A stretch of 64,000 nucleotides of DNA from Serripes groenlandicus. Its lineage: Eukaryota; Mollusca; Bivalvia; Cardiida; Cardiidae. The stretch covers positions 39,198,601 to 39,262,600 of the forward strand of contig JASEVX010000013.1 in the NCBI GenBank assembly GCA_031761405.1, in the 5' to 3' direction. Both the position numbers and the translations under genes were made by a program. Numbering within the stretch: the stretch's first letter is position 1; every line of letters starts with the position of its first letter. Of this stretch, positions 20,017-59,127 are shown one piece after another. The notes under the pieces are model-generated. The model had not been told where the DNA came from. It ran no database searches and saw nothing but the letters and a program-made list of their open reading frames with translations.

Positions 20017-23000
20017 CTATTCCGTAACAATACTTAAAGCTTTTAAATACATGTTAATACCGAAGTTTGGACAAATCCAGTTCCTAGGGCACTCTATGGA
20101 TAATCTATGTAAACGATCATCACTCATTTCTGGATGATCTGGTTGATAAATGGGTCTTTCGTTAGTTGGTGGATTGAATTCTCTATCATATTGGTGATGG
20201 ACAAAGTCCACTGTGTCTAATCCACCGTTTAGAACTCCAGATGTCCACAGGCGCAACGGGGATGTGCCAACTGTTCGAAGTCTATGCGATGCCCATGCCC
20301 CTCTCCAGATGTCAAGTTTATTATTTATTTTATGCTTGTAAACATAATGTAAAGAAAATATATGTAAGGGGTTCAATATGTCCAAAATATGTTCGTCTTC
20401 CATAAAGGAAAATATACCATAATAGTGTATAAGAACACCGTCATATACGTCACGCCAGAGTCGTTCGATTCTCTGATTGTGCGTGCTTTTTCCAGTGAGT
20501 ATGCCATTAGAGCCTCTTTTTTCAAACATAAATTCTGCAATTTTAGCATTTTCCATGCCCATATCAGTTCTAACACGATGCGGCGTACCAAATGTTTCCG
20601 TTGCTCGTTCGAATATCTCAAATAGTGAATCTGCTCGATTATTGTCTAAACAATGTAACACAGTCACCAGTCTACTAAACCCATCAATGGCACCTGTTAT
20701 GACAAATCCCCACCTTATAAGTTTATGATTTGTGTCTACATGCCACATTTCGTTAGGACATTGTACATGATAAATGCGACGGTGAAGCCGACCCAGTGTT
20801 CTCTCGGCTATCCCCGCTTCATCATGCAAGTGAAGAATGTCCCTCAGTCGGTATCTTGGAATCTACACAAATAGAAAGAGGCACTTAAAAATTGGCATTA
20901 AGATCACATGACTTTGTATTAATATTCCGAAACTCATTTTTATGTTCAACCTATTCATATAGTGTGACATTTAAAGGTTGAAACTTACACTTACAGAGAC
21001 ACGTGTGTAGGTCCAACCAACACGGTGCTACGTTTGTGCCATACACCGAAGAAAGGAAAAAATAGCATATACTGATACCATTCTTATCACATGCATATAC
21101 TGATACCATCTTTTCACATACATATACTGATATCATTGTTATCAGTTGCATATGCTGATATCAGTCTTATCACTTGCATATGCTGATACCATTCTTATCA
21201 CTTGTATATACTGATATCAGTCCTATCATTTATATATACTGATATCAGTCGTATCACTAGTATATACTGATATCAGTCGTATCACTAGTATATACTGATA
21301 TCAGTCGTATCACTAGTATATACTAATATACTGGTTCGAGTCCCGTGATGAGCGGGTCCTGACTTTGGGATTTTTCCACACAATCGGCGCGAGTATTGGT
21401 TACGTATCCAGGAAGCAGACATCGAGCGTGATTAATATAAGCTTAAAGCTTGTTTCGCAATCGATTTAAAATAAATAAGTCTTATCACTTGCGAATTATT
21501 ATATCATTCTTAGCACTTGCATACACTGATATCATTCTTATCAATGCATACATGTACACTGATATCATTCTTATCACTTGATTACACTGATATCATTCTT
21601 ATCATTCTTATCACTTGAGTACACTGATATCAGTTTTATCACTTGCATACACTGATATCGGTCTAATCACTTGCATACACTGATATCAGTCTTATCACTT
21701 GCATATTATTATATCATTCTTAGCACTTGCATACACTGATATCATTCTTATCACTGCATACACTGATATCATTCTTATCACTGACACTTGCATGCAGTGA
21801 TATAATTTATATCACTATGCCACTTGCATACACTGATATCAGTCTTATCACTTGCGTATTAATATATCATTCTTAACACTTGCATACACTGATATCATTC
21901 TTATCAATGCATACACTGATATCATTCTTATCACTTGATTACACTGATATCATTCTTATCACTTGATTACACTGATATCAGTTTTATCACTTAATACACT
22001 GATATCAGTCTTATCACTTGCATACACTGATATCAGTCTTATCACTGCATACACTGATATCATTCTTATTACTTGCATACACTGATATCAGTATTATCAC
22101 TGCATACACTGATATCATTCTTATCACTGCATACACTGATATCATTCTTATCAATGTATATAATAATATCAGTCTGATCACTTGTATATTATTATATCAT
22201 TCTTAGCACTTGCATACACTGATATCATTTTTATTATTATGGCACTTTCCTACAGTGGTATCATTTTTATCACTATGTCACTTGCATACACTGATATCAT
22301 TCGTATCACTTGCATGCACTGATATCATTCTTATCACTGCATACACTGATATCATTATTACCACTGCATACACTGATATCAGTCTTATCACTTGCATATT
22401 ATTATATCATTCTTATCACTATGTCACTTGCATACACTGATATCATTCTTAGCATGTGCATCACTGATGTCATTTTAATCACTGCATACATTGATATCAT
22501 TATAATCACTTGCATACACTTATATCAGTCTTATCACTGAATACCCTGATATCATTCTTACCACTTGCATACACTGATATTATTCTTATCACTGCATACA
22601 CTTCTATCATTCTTATCACTGCATACACTGATATCATTCTTATCACTGCATACACTTATATCATTCTTATCACTGCATACACTTCTATCATTCTTATCAC
22701 TGCATAAACTTATATAATTATTATCACTGCATACACTTATATCATTCTTATCAATGCATACACTGATATCATTCTTATCACTTGCATACACTGATATCAT
22801 TTGTATCATTTGTATACAATGATATCATTCTTATGACTTGCATACACTGATATCAGTCGTATCACTGCATACACTGATATCATTCTTATCAATGCATACC
22901 CTGATATCAGTCTTATCACTTAAAACACTGATATCAGTCTTATCACTGCATACACTTATATCATTCTTATCACTACATACACTGATATCATTCTTATCAC

Positions 23001-24641
23001 TGCATACACTTTTATAATTATTATCACTGCATACACTTATATCATTCTTATCACTGCATACACATATATCATTTGTATCACTTGCATACACTGATATCAT
23101 TCTTATCAATGCATATATGTATATCATTCTTATCAATTGCTTATACTGATTCTTATCACTTTCATACACTGATATCAGTCTTATCACTGCATACACTGAT
23201 ATCAGTCTTATCACTGCATACACAGATATCATTTGTATCACTTGCATACACTGATATCATTCTTATCAATGCATATATTTATATCATTATTTTCACTTGC
23301 TTATACTGATATTATCAATGCATATACTGATAGCATTGTTATCACTTGCATACACTGATATCATTCTTATTAATGCATACCCTGATATCATTCTTAGCAC
23401 TTGCATACACTGATATCATTCTTATCAATGCATATACTGATATCATTATTATCACTTGCATACACTGATATCAGTCTTATCACTGCATACACTGATATCA
23501 TTCTTATCACTGCGTACACTGATATCATTCGTATCACTGCATACACTGATATCATTATTATCACTTTCCTACACTGATATCAGTAGTATCACTGCATACA
23601 CTGATGTCATTCTTATCACTTGCATATATATATTGATATCATTCTTATCAATGTATATACACTGATATCATTCTTATCAATTAAATACGTGTATATTTTT
23701 TCACGTTTTAGAATGCTTTTTAGGTTTTGTAAATGAGACTAAGCCAGAAGAACACTGTGAACACATTTACAGTATATATATAAAAGAAAGAAAACACATT
23801 AGTGAAAAACAAATCACCGGAACGGATAAATGAGCCTACTGTCAACATATGCAATATTTCTACTATTAGATTTTTTAAATAATCACATTAACTTTTGCTC
23901 TATAAACATTTTCGTATGCTCTTCCAAATTGTAAGCATGAATTCAACATTTATCAGTAATCAGTAAAAGGCGTTTCTATATTGGTGCAGGAAAGTACTCG
24001 TACGTGTCTACGGAGCAAAGCGTTAAGAACGTGCCCTTTGTCGCGTAATAACATCTTTCTCATTTTCAAAAGGAATCGAGCTATCAGTGATACAAACAAG
24101 CTTTTGTATTTATACGCAAAGTCTGACGTCATGCAGCTCAATATGCTTTACGGACGTAAAAGCTTATACTTACAGTGATCTTTTTCTGGTGAAGAATCTC
24201 AATCAACATCCGTTCTCCACATTTTGGGAATTCTTGTAATGTCTGTTTAACTGTAATAGTTAGTTCCTCATCGGTAATATCAGCGAATTGGACTTTCCTC
24301 AATCCAAACATGCGCATACGTCTGTAGACCGTGCTCTCAGAAACACCGAGTAATTGAGCCATTTCATCTATTCTAAATCCTATACTAATAAGAGTTTCTA
24401 GACTTTCTTTTGGTATCTGATACGACGGTGCTCCACCAAAACTACTTTTTTGAGAGATGGGTTTTGTCGACCCATATAAAAGACATGCTGTTCTTAATTT
24501 CATAATTTCATTTCTATCATTAAGTCCTACACAACGCATATCATACAAAGACATTTTGCACACAATATCCGGAGTAATCTTTTCCTTTTTGAATGCATCA
24601 ATTAGGCGTTCCAACCCCATCTTTTTCAAAACAGATTCCAT
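20017..24641 (-). CDS. SAM-HTH-DDE integrase core domain protein
   Basis: Two exons, 24641-24174 and 20862-20017, join in phase 0 across ACT|GTAAGT and TTGTGTAG|ATT, giving 437 residues. Residues about 4-55 look like a SAM domain (VLKKMGLERLIDAFKKEKI, then a VGLNDRNEIMKLR helix). Residues about 80-112 form a helix-turn-helix (EMAQLLGVSESTVYRRM). The following segment, ending CGERMLIEILHQKKIT, joins directly to IPRYRLRDILHLHDEAG. The catalytic core shows WHVDTNHKLIRW (D199), RVRTDMGMEN (D256) and HNQRIERLWRD (E289), a DDE triad with 32 residues between the last two. It belongs to the integrase-core proteins found as host-like genes in fish, cnidarians and molluscs. Strand transfer is expected from the family but unproven here. 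No terminal repeats bracket it, and the two exons with a clean intron argue for a resident gene or domesticated transposase. The ATG at 24641 is the first in frame of a convincing domain. The product is likely nuclear. Confidence 0.85.
21055..23690. repeat. 26-28 bp satellite inside the integrase intron
   Basis: The consensus is CATACACTGATATCATTCTT, then ATCACTTG or ATCACTG. About 90 units are present, with point variants ATTC/AGTC and occasional ATATAT expansions. The array fills most of the 3311-bp intron and is interrupted once, at about 21335-21475, by a SINE-like insertion. Frames within it are stop-poor on both strands but have no protein-like composition. Confidence 0.95.
21335..21475 (+). 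mobile_element. tRNA-derived SINE fragment within the satellite
   Basis: GGTTCGAGTCCCGTGATGAG is a B-box-like motif. It is followed by TCCTGACTTTGGGATTTTTC, GTTACGTATCCAGGAAGCAG and the tail AATCGATTTAAAATAAATA. The same tail occurs at 19360-19395. The 5' half of the tRNA region is absent and satellite units resume on both sides. Confidence 0.6.
23691..24173. other. Intron sequence next to integrase exon 1
   Basis: Single-copy-looking intron sequence between the satellite and the splice donor at 24172-24173. A 65-codon plus frame here is the shadow of non-coding DNA. Confidence 0.5.
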
Positions 24642-24719
24642 CTTGGATTGTGGTCACGCATCATTAAAAGTTCGTCAACAACATAACGTCTAGTGAAGAT
24701 AATCACATACTCATTTAAC

Positions 24720-26405
24720 ATGATGGTACAGTCAGAGAACAACATTAACGTTTGACATAAAAACACGTCTTATTGACAAGATACCATGACGCTTTGACAT
24801 AATAACACGCCACATTGACATAATACCATTAATGTTTGACAAGATAGTATGACGTTTTAACATAATAACAAGTCACATTGACAAGATAGCTTGAAACTTT
24901 GACATAATAACATGATCGTTTAACATAATACCACGTCACATTGACAAGATATCATGGCTTTTTGACATAATAACATGACCGTTTCACATAATACCATGTA
25001 GTCTTGACAAGATACCATGCCCGTTTGACATAATAACACACCATCTTGACAAGATACCATGACGCTTTGACATAATAACACTTCATCTTGACAAGATACC
25101 ATGACGTTTTGACATAATAACACGTCATATTTACAAGATAGCATGGAACTTTGACATAATAAGATGAGCGTTTGACATAACAACAAGTAATATTGACAAG
25201 ATAGCATGGCAATTTGACATAATAACATGAGTGTTTGACATAATAACATGTCATATTGACAAGATACCATGCACGTTTGACATAATAACACGTCATATTG
25301 ACAAGATAGTATGACACTTTGACATAATAACATGAGGGTTTGACATAATAACACGTCATATTGACAAGATATCATGACACTTTGACATAATAACATGAGG
25401 GTTTGACATATTAACACCTCATATTGACAAGATATCATGACACTTTGACATAATAACATGAGGGTTTGACATAATAACACGTCATATTGACAAGATATCA
25501 TGACACTTTGACATAATAACATGAGGGTTTGACATAATAACACGTCATATTGACAAGATAGCATGACACTTTGACATAATAACATGAGGGTTTGACATAA
25601 TAACACGTCATATTGACAAGATATCATGACACTTTGACATAATAACATGAGGGTTTGACATAATAACACGTCAAATTGACAAGATAGCATGACACTTTAA
25701 CATAATAACATGAGGGTTTGACATAATGACACGTCATATTGACAAGATAGCATGACACTTTGACATAATAACATGAGTGTTTGACATAATAACACGTGAT
25801 ATTGACAAGATAGTATGGCACTTTGACAAAATAACAGAAGCGTTTGACATAATAATACGTCATATTGACAAGATATCATGATACTTTGACATAATAACAT
25901 GAGGGTTTGACATAATGACACGTCATATTGACAAGATAGCATGACACTTTGACATAATAACATGAGGGTTTGACATAATAACACGTCATATTGACAAGAT
26001 AGTATGGCAATTTGACATAATAACAGAAGCGTTTGACATAATAATACGTTATATTGACACCACCAGTGTTTGACATAATAACACGTCTAATTGACAAGAT
26101 AACATGACATTGTGACATAATGACATGATCGTTTGACATAATCACACGTCATATTGACAAGATAACATAGCATGTTAACATAATAGGATGAGCGTTTGAC
26201 ATAATAACACGTCACATTGACAAGATACCATGACAGTTTGACATAATAACACGTCATATTGACAAAATCACATGAGCGATTGACATAATAACACCTCATG
26301 TTGACAAGATACCATGACACTTTGACATAATAACATGAACGTTTGACATAATAACATGTTATATTGACAAGATAGCATGGCACTTTAACAAAATAACATG
26401 AGATG
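24720..26405. repeat. 63-bp minisatellite built from about 21-bp sub-units
   Basis: The unit reads ACATGAGGGTTTGACATAAT, AACACGTCATATTGACAAGA, TAGCATGACACTTTGACATA, ATA. Each third repeats a TTGACATAATAACA- or TTGACAAGATA-type motif, so the 63-mer arose by triplication of a 21-mer. About 27 units run from about 80 bp upstream of the integrase ATG to about 26405. Because 63 is a multiple of 3, frames of up to 256 codons stay open on the minus strand. Two different frames are open over the same DNA, so I do not call them coding. Confidence 0.95.
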
Positions 26406-26798
26406 TCTCAACATAAGACAGCTACGGCGTTCCATACATATATATGGAAACTCTTTACAATTCAAAGAATTTCTTAAATAAGTTTGGAAAATCGACGAAA
26501 GTTGCCTGTGATGAGCAATTTCTGCTTTTGCCACATTGTGCTTTGAAATCACCTGCTAGAGATGCGTTCGAATGGGTTTATTTGTGGGAAATAGTGTTAC
26601 AATTTGAATTTTTCTAACGACGCGGCAAATGAACATTGTATATAAGCTGGTCCAAAGACGCCCAAACTGGTATATCTTTTCTGATACAGAACCTAGCGCA
26701 TCCTTGTTTGGTGAAGTCAGCAAACTGTAAAGGTAAGACACAATTGTTACTGAAATAACTACTACTACTACTGCTTCTACTGTGATAACTATTCCTAG

Positions 26799-26831
<33 letters not shown>

Positions 26832-27200
26832 CACTACTACTGCTAACATTATCCGTTATGATTATCATTATTATAATTAGTGTTATTGAAATAATTAGTG
26901 TTTTGATTTATTTAGCATTTTGAAAACATCCATAACAAAGAGAATACTTATTAGGTAAAGATGAACACGATAGCAGAGCAGAGGGGCACATATCTCATTT
27001 TGACCTGTTTTCCAATTGCCATAATATTTTCAAACGTTTCTTACTGTAGATGCGTCAACATGCGTCTACGAGTGAGTAGGGGTTTATTTGTCGGGCATTA
27101 TACGTTGTGTTAGAAGACACTTTTACACTATTTGAATGTACGGGCCGATCTGAATCTACACTGACCTCAAAAGTTAACTTAAACCTTGTCTCACGGAAGG
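26406..27200. repeat. Spacer with CTGCAGATGCGTC-family repeat copy and (ACT)n microsatellite
   Basis: A dispersed repeat copy lies at 26500-26600: GATGAGCAATTTCTGCTTTT, GCCACATTGTG, then CTGCTAGAGATGCGTTCGAA. A CTACTA microsatellite runs from 26757 to 26850. A partial copy of the same dispersed repeat is at 27030-27090 (GTAGATGCGTCAACATGCGT). Confidence 0.6.
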
Positions 27201-28240
27201 GCTTCTATAGTCTTTCTGTCTATCTATATGTATAATAAGTGCAATTTTGAATAGAAGTCTTGAATTGTTTCTCTCCCCATACTCCTTGTCACAAGTTGTG
27301 ATTCGACCATGCATTGTCGAGAAGACTCGCACTGTATCTCGCAGGTTTCTTTTAAACCATGGAGTGTTGACAAGACCTGGAAGTGTTATTATATTATTTA
27401 AAGAAATTTACGGCACTCAGTTGGATTGAAAGGCCGTCGTCTAAACCACTACGCCACAAACACATTGGTTTATTATGTCGTTTTCTCAAGTATTAATAAC
27501 TCCCTTTTTTGCTATAATTTCATGATAATTATACCCGTCCACGCCATTGACAATGTTTACATACGCCCCAAAATGAAAAGGAAAGCGAATTGTATCTATA
27601 ATTACAATTGTTTTTTTTATTATAGTTCTTTATCGATCAAGGTGCGATAAAGAATAACATTTATACGAGCAACTAATGGCATGAGAAAATCGATCCCGTT
27701 TTATCTTTTCATCGGGAAACGAAAATCTGATCAGAGTTTAACCGAGCAAAATTTTACATTTTACATTGTTTTATAAATTAGTATAACTAAATGTTGTGAA
27801 TGTATTTGTATATCAATATAAATTCAAAAAGGCTTAAATTTCTAGTCCAGTTTTCCAAAAGTTATCAAGTTTATTTGATGAAACAAGTTACCGGAAAAAG
27901 AATAATGTTTCTGGTTGCTTTAAGAGAACTTCAGGACAGGTGCGCGATAACATTTAGCGGATACGTCATCATAAACTATTTCTTTCAAGTAACGTCTGGT
28001 CAAAACCTTTACATTTTCATTGCTTATTAATCAACATAAATACATATCTGCATTTATTATTTTATTTTATTTCTAAAGCACATAGGTCAGGGTGGTGACT
28101 GTTCTTCCCGTTTTGTAAAATACTCTTCTCGATATTGAATGAATCTGCAGCAGACTTCTTTGAAAACTTACAAGCAAACATATGGAGCATTTAATGAAAT
28201 GTTGTTGTTTTAATATAAGTCGGACAAACAATCGATAAAT
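27201..28240. other. Spacer, little recognised
   Basis: At 27428-27462 the minus strand resembles a tRNA 5' half (TGTGGCGTAGTGGTTTAGAC), perhaps a SINE remnant. Open frames of 60-76 codons have no recognisable domain. Confidence 0.4.
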
Positions 28241-28335
28241 AGAGAAAGTGGTAATGCTGAGCAATTTCACCGTTTGCCACACCGATTTCAAAAGCCGTCT
28301 GCTACAGATGCGTCAAAATGCGTTTTAATTAGGTT
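28241..28335. repeat. Copy of the GAGCAATTTC / CTGCAGATGCGTC dispersed repeat
   Basis: GCTGAGCAATTTCACCGTTT, GCCACACCGATTTCAAAAGC, then CGTCTGCTACAGATGCGTC. It matches the copies at 26.5, 41.8, 42.7, 49.0, 49.8 and 52.1 kb. Confidence 0.6.
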
Positions 28336-29006
28336 ATTAAACAATTACTTTTATTTCATATTTTCATACTGTTGCCTTTACTTTGCATTGAATAAAGTAG
28401 CCTTGATAATTTAATAAAAAGAATAGAAATAGATATCTGATGTCGAAATTAAGCCACATATCCACATTGTCCGTAACGAAAAACATTGCACAGAGTTAAA
28501 TAAAATTCCTACGACCGAATAACGGAACTAGAAAATCGGTCACGTCTTACCTATTCATCGGAAGACGAAAGATCTGATGAGAATTTAGACAAGCATAGTC
28601 CGGTCAAAACATGTGTCATTGGTTATCAATTAACATGAATACACATTTGCTTTTTTATTTATTATTTCTGACGCACATACGTATATATGTGTTGTCTGGG
28701 CTTTCTGTATTGAATATACTTCAACCTTTTCCCACACAGAATGATTCTGCTGCAGATTGTTTGAAGCTTAACGCCGCTTTACGCCGCTTTCAACAATTCA
28801 CGGCGTTTTCCTGGATAAGTTGCCAGTACTACTGGTCCGTTTATTCTGCCATCAGCCAGTCAGTCGTCATATTAACTCCACAATCCTGGGCATCAAAGAC
28901 CGAAAGCCATTACAACCTCTTTAAAAGCCCTTGGTATGACCCTATATATCGCAAAATATTTAGAAAACTACTAGGCAAACACAAACAAAGGAACATTTTT
29001 TAAAAG
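28336..29006. other. Spacer with an unassigned 130-codon frame
   Basis: The frame at 28611-29003 starts with a hydrophobic stretch but shows no domain, splice sites or similarity I recognise. I do not call a gene. Confidence 0.35.
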
Positions 29007-29155
29007 AAAGGTTTGTTTGTTTTTAAACGAGTTCAAAACATCGACAAAATGAGAAAGTGCTAATGATTTGCCATGTCTAAGAAAGGTTTGTTTGTTTTTA
29101 AACGAGTTCGAAACATCGACAAAATGAGAAAGTGCTAATGATTTGCGATTTCTGG
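29007..29155. repeat. 75-bp tandem duplication
   Basis: AAAGGTTTGTTTGTTTTTAA, ACGAGTTCAAAACATCGACA, AAATGAGAAAGTGCTAATGA is repeated twice, nearly identical, at 29007 and 29082. Confidence 0.85.
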
Positions 29156-29394
29156 CTGTCACATTGTTTTTCTTTTAAATAATCTGGTTGAGCTGCGTTC
29201 AAACGTGTTTGTTTATGGGAATTATTGTTAAAATATGTCTGTCTGTTGACACGTCCCACGTATCTTAGCTGTTTCATCTAAACCTAAATACTTTATTAGT
29301 TGCTGCACCAGCTAGAGCAGGTTGGTTTGGTCAGAGACATATAAAAATGTTTATATGTCTCTGGTTTGGTGAAGGTTAAAGAACTGTTCCTATT

Positions 29395-29840
29395 ACTACT
29401 ACCACTACTACTACTACTTTAACTATTACTACTACTACTTCTAATACATCTACTACTACTGGTACTACTACTAGTACTATTACTACTACCACTACTACTA
29501 CTATTGCTACTACTATTACTGGTACTAATACTAGTACTATTACTACTACCAATAATACTACTGTTACTACTATTACTGGTACTTCTTCTTATTATTCTGC
29601 TTCTTCTTCTTCTTCTTCTTCTTCTTCTTCTTCTTCTTCTTCTTCTTCTTCTTCTTCTTCTTCTTCTTCTTCTTCTTCTTCTTCTTCGTTTTCTTCTTAT
29701 TATTCTGCTTCTTTTTCTTCTTCGTCTTCTTCTCCCTCTTCTTCTCCTTCTTCTTCTTTTGCTTCGTCTTCTTCTCCTTCCTATTCTTCTTGTTCTTCTT
29801 TTTTGTTATCCTTTTTCTTCTGCTGCGTCGTCGTCTTGTT
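29395..29840. repeat. Compound (ACT)n / (TTC)n microsatellite
   Basis: Interrupted TACTAC runs from 29395 to 29580 pass into TTCTTC runs to about 29840. The pyrimidine-rich strand gives a poly-leucine frame of no biological meaning. Confidence 0.95.
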
Positions 29841-30616
29841 CATAATTTGCTTAGTGGTCTTCTTCTTGTTCTTTTTTTTAAACCTTTAACTTTGTATAAT
29901 TATTCGTGTCGTCCGGTGAGGACCTTCCCGTGACGGTATCTAGTAGTTAGGGCAGCCAGGATGCCCATTGCGAACGGATTTGGCCGATTATTTAAGCATC
30001 AAGATGATGCATACAAACTTAACAAAAACGCCTTTGAAATCATCCTTAAATCTTCGTTTCATTAGCATTCTACAGATTCTTTAGTTTTGTGTTTCGAAAA
30101 AAATCTAGAAAACACAAAACAAAATCGTTTTTATCGTGAGGTTATAAAGGCCAATTGGTAACCATCTTTGTCACCTTTGTTTGTTTCTTTCCATTTTATA
30201 TCATTTACATAATCATAATATGTGTTGTTCTCTGATCACGGTGTCCTGAACAGTTTGAAGAGCTGAAATACAATTGTCGATTTTGTAATACTATTCACAA
30301 TCGCCATACATAACTATCAACAGTTCGACATCTTTAATGTTAAGCATACTTAGCCTAGTTCATAGAAAAGTTGTCAATACTTAAATTCATATATATTTTA
30401 GTTCATTGATTAACAAATTATCTAAATGCTATCTTACTTATTAAAACCTTTCTTTTTACATAATTATAGCAAATAAAACATTTTTATTGCTATAGATCGA
30501 AAAAATATAAAAAATAATTTTGTAATTGTATTGATACGCCAAAGATGTTTATTTCAACATTTTCTTTCCAGTTTCCAGCATTCATCATGGAGTAAGAATC
30601 TAAGTTTATATTTGGC
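29841..30616. promoter_or_regulatory. Upstream region of the metalloprotease-like gene
   Basis: No TATA box or initiator could be assigned with confidence. A possible leader junction exists: TTTCTTTCCAG before TTTCCAGCATTCATCATGG, then a GTAAGA donor at 30592. An upstream in-frame stop (TAA 30593-30595) precedes the proposed start codon. Confidence 0.35.
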
Positions 30617-57240
<26,624 letters not shown>

Positions 57241-57310
57241 ACATTGCTCAACTCGCTATACCACATACATATACGAAACAGCTATTTGCTTCATGCTGAA
57301 TTGTACAACA

Positions 57311-57316
57311 AATAAA
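57311..57316 (+). promoter_or_regulatory. Polyadenylation signal of the metalloprotease-like gene
   Basis: AATAAA 70 nt after the TAG stop, in ACAACAAATAAAAACG. This is normal spacing for a short 3' UTR. Confidence 0.65.
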
Positions 57317-57582
57317 AACGTCATTTCCCTTAAATGACGTTATATTTTCATAAACGTAGCTCTGTGTTTATGGCATTTCCATAACTCGTTTTTGTATCGT
57401 GACTTAGATGGTGATGCAATAACGTTGAATAGTTAATACGGGTTCATATTTCCCCTGCGTTCAATGGTCTATTTTTCTGACTGCATAACAAGTGTTTACA
57501 TACAAACATTCCCAAAAGAGTCATCGCTATATGTTTATACAATGTATCGATCTGACTACATGGCCCACTGTAGTTTTAAATA

Positions 57583-57627
57583 ATGCCGAACTGTAATGGC
57601 AAAACAATACCAGAATCTCCAGACGAG
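57583..57627 (+). other. Possible small coding exon (15 codons), unassigned
   Basis: ATGCCGAACTGTAATGGC starts a 45-nt open stretch (MPNCNGKTIPESPDE) ending exactly at a strong donor GAG|GTAAGTG. It could be a first exon of a downstream gene or an alternative 3' exon. No continuation was found in the window. Confidence 0.25.
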
Positions 57628-57657
57628 GTAAGTGTATTATTGGACACTTATAAATTT

Positions 57658-59127
57658 AACAAGAGGGCCATGATGGCCCTGGATCGCTCACCTTAATTAT
57701 ACAATGTACTACAATGCAAAATACATCAGGACAATTATTCTGAATGCAACCTCCACAGTGTTAACAAGATTTTCCTTCATTTGGCCTAGTGATCTATATT
57801 TGTTTACCTGATATCACCCATATTCCAACATGGACTAGATATTATCAAGACAACATTCTGACAAATTTTCAACTTGCTCAAAGTAAAAATGCGGCCTCCG
57901 GAGTTTGAACAATATTTTCCTTTATTGACCTTGTTTCTGACCCTACATTATCCATATTCGATCTTGGCTTAGATATCATTTAGATAAACATTCTCATAAA
58001 ATGTCAAGCTGCTGTAGCGAAAAATGTGTCTTCTACAGAGTTAACAAGATGTTCCTTCAATTTGGCCTAGTGACCTAGTTTCTGGCCTAATATGACCCAT
58101 ATTCAAACTTGACCTACATATAATTCAGACAAACATTCTGACCAAATTTCAAGCTGCTGAAGTAAACAATGTGACATCCAAAGTGTTAACAAGATTTTCC
58201 TTCAATTTGGCCTAGTGACCTAGTTTTTGACCCTACATGATCCATATTCGACATTCTGACAAAATTTCAAACTGCTGAAGCAAAAATTGCGGCCTCTTAG
58301 AGTGTTAACAAGATTTTCCTTCAATTTGACCTAGTGACTTATTTTTTGACCCAACATGACCCTTGATCGAACTTGACTTACATATCATCAAGAAAAACAT
58401 TCTGATAAAGTTTCATCATGCTAAAGTTAAAAATGCAGTATCCAGAGTGTTAACAAGATTACCCTTCAATTTGGCCTAGTGACCTAGTTTTTAACCCGGC
58501 ATGTTCGAACTTGGCCTAGATATCATTTAGACAAACAGTCTGACCAAATTTCAAGCTGCTTAAGCAAAAAATGCGGCATCCATAGTGTTAACAAGATTTT
58601 CCTTCAATTTGGCATAGTGACCTAGTTTTTGACCCTGCATGATCCATATTCGAACTTGACCTAGATATCATTTAGCTCAACATTCTGACTAAATTTCAAG
58701 CTGCTGAAGCAAAACATACGGCTTCTACAAAGTTAACAATATCTTTAAGACAAACATTCCCGATATGACCCATATTCGAACTTGACCTACATATCATCAA
58801 GACAAACATTCTGATAAAGTTTCAACATGCTCAAGTTGAAAATGTGGCCTCCAGATTGTTAACAAGATTTCGCTTCAATTTGACCTAGTGACCTCGTTTT
58901 TGACCTCATAAGGCCCAGTTTCGAACTTGTCCAAGATTTGATGGAGATGAATGTTCTGATACACTTTCATGAAGATTAGATGCAAAATGTAGCCTGTAGA
59001 GTGTTAACAAGCTGAAATGTTGACGACGCACGACGGACGACGGACGACGCACGACGCACGACGGACGGACGCCGGACAAAATGTGATCACAATAGCTCAC
59101 CTTGCACTTCGTGCAAAGGTGAGCTAA
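57658..59127 (-). repeat. Inverted AGCTCACC-family element, TTGTTAACACT subfamily, complete
   Basis: On the plus strand it starts AACAAGAGGGCCATGATGGC, then CCTGGATCGCTCACCTT, and ends CAATAGCTCACCTTGCACTT, then CGTGCAAAGGTGAGCTAA. The outer end can fold as AGCTCACCTTTGCACGAAG-type inverted repeats. About nine internal units make it 1.47 kb, the longest copy of this subfamily here. Its 3' third is nearly identical to that of the 16426-17480 copy. Confidence 0.85.

Noticed and set aside
20389..20728. Plus-strand frames of 78-83 codons and a second minus-strand frame
   Set aside because: Shadows of integrase exon 2.
24920..25690. 256-codon minus-strand frame upstream of the integrase gene, in the same orientation
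   Set aside because: It is a consequence of the 63-bp unit being a multiple of 3 without stops. A second frame is open over the same DNA, and the peptide (LLCQSVMLSCQYD-type) has no domain.
28611..29003. 130-codon plus-strand frame with hydrophobic start
   Set aside because: No domain, no polyadenylation or splice context, and repeats overlap its end; insufficient support.
29504..29845. 113-codon leucine-rich frame
   Set aside because: Translation of a (TTC/CTT)n microsatellite.
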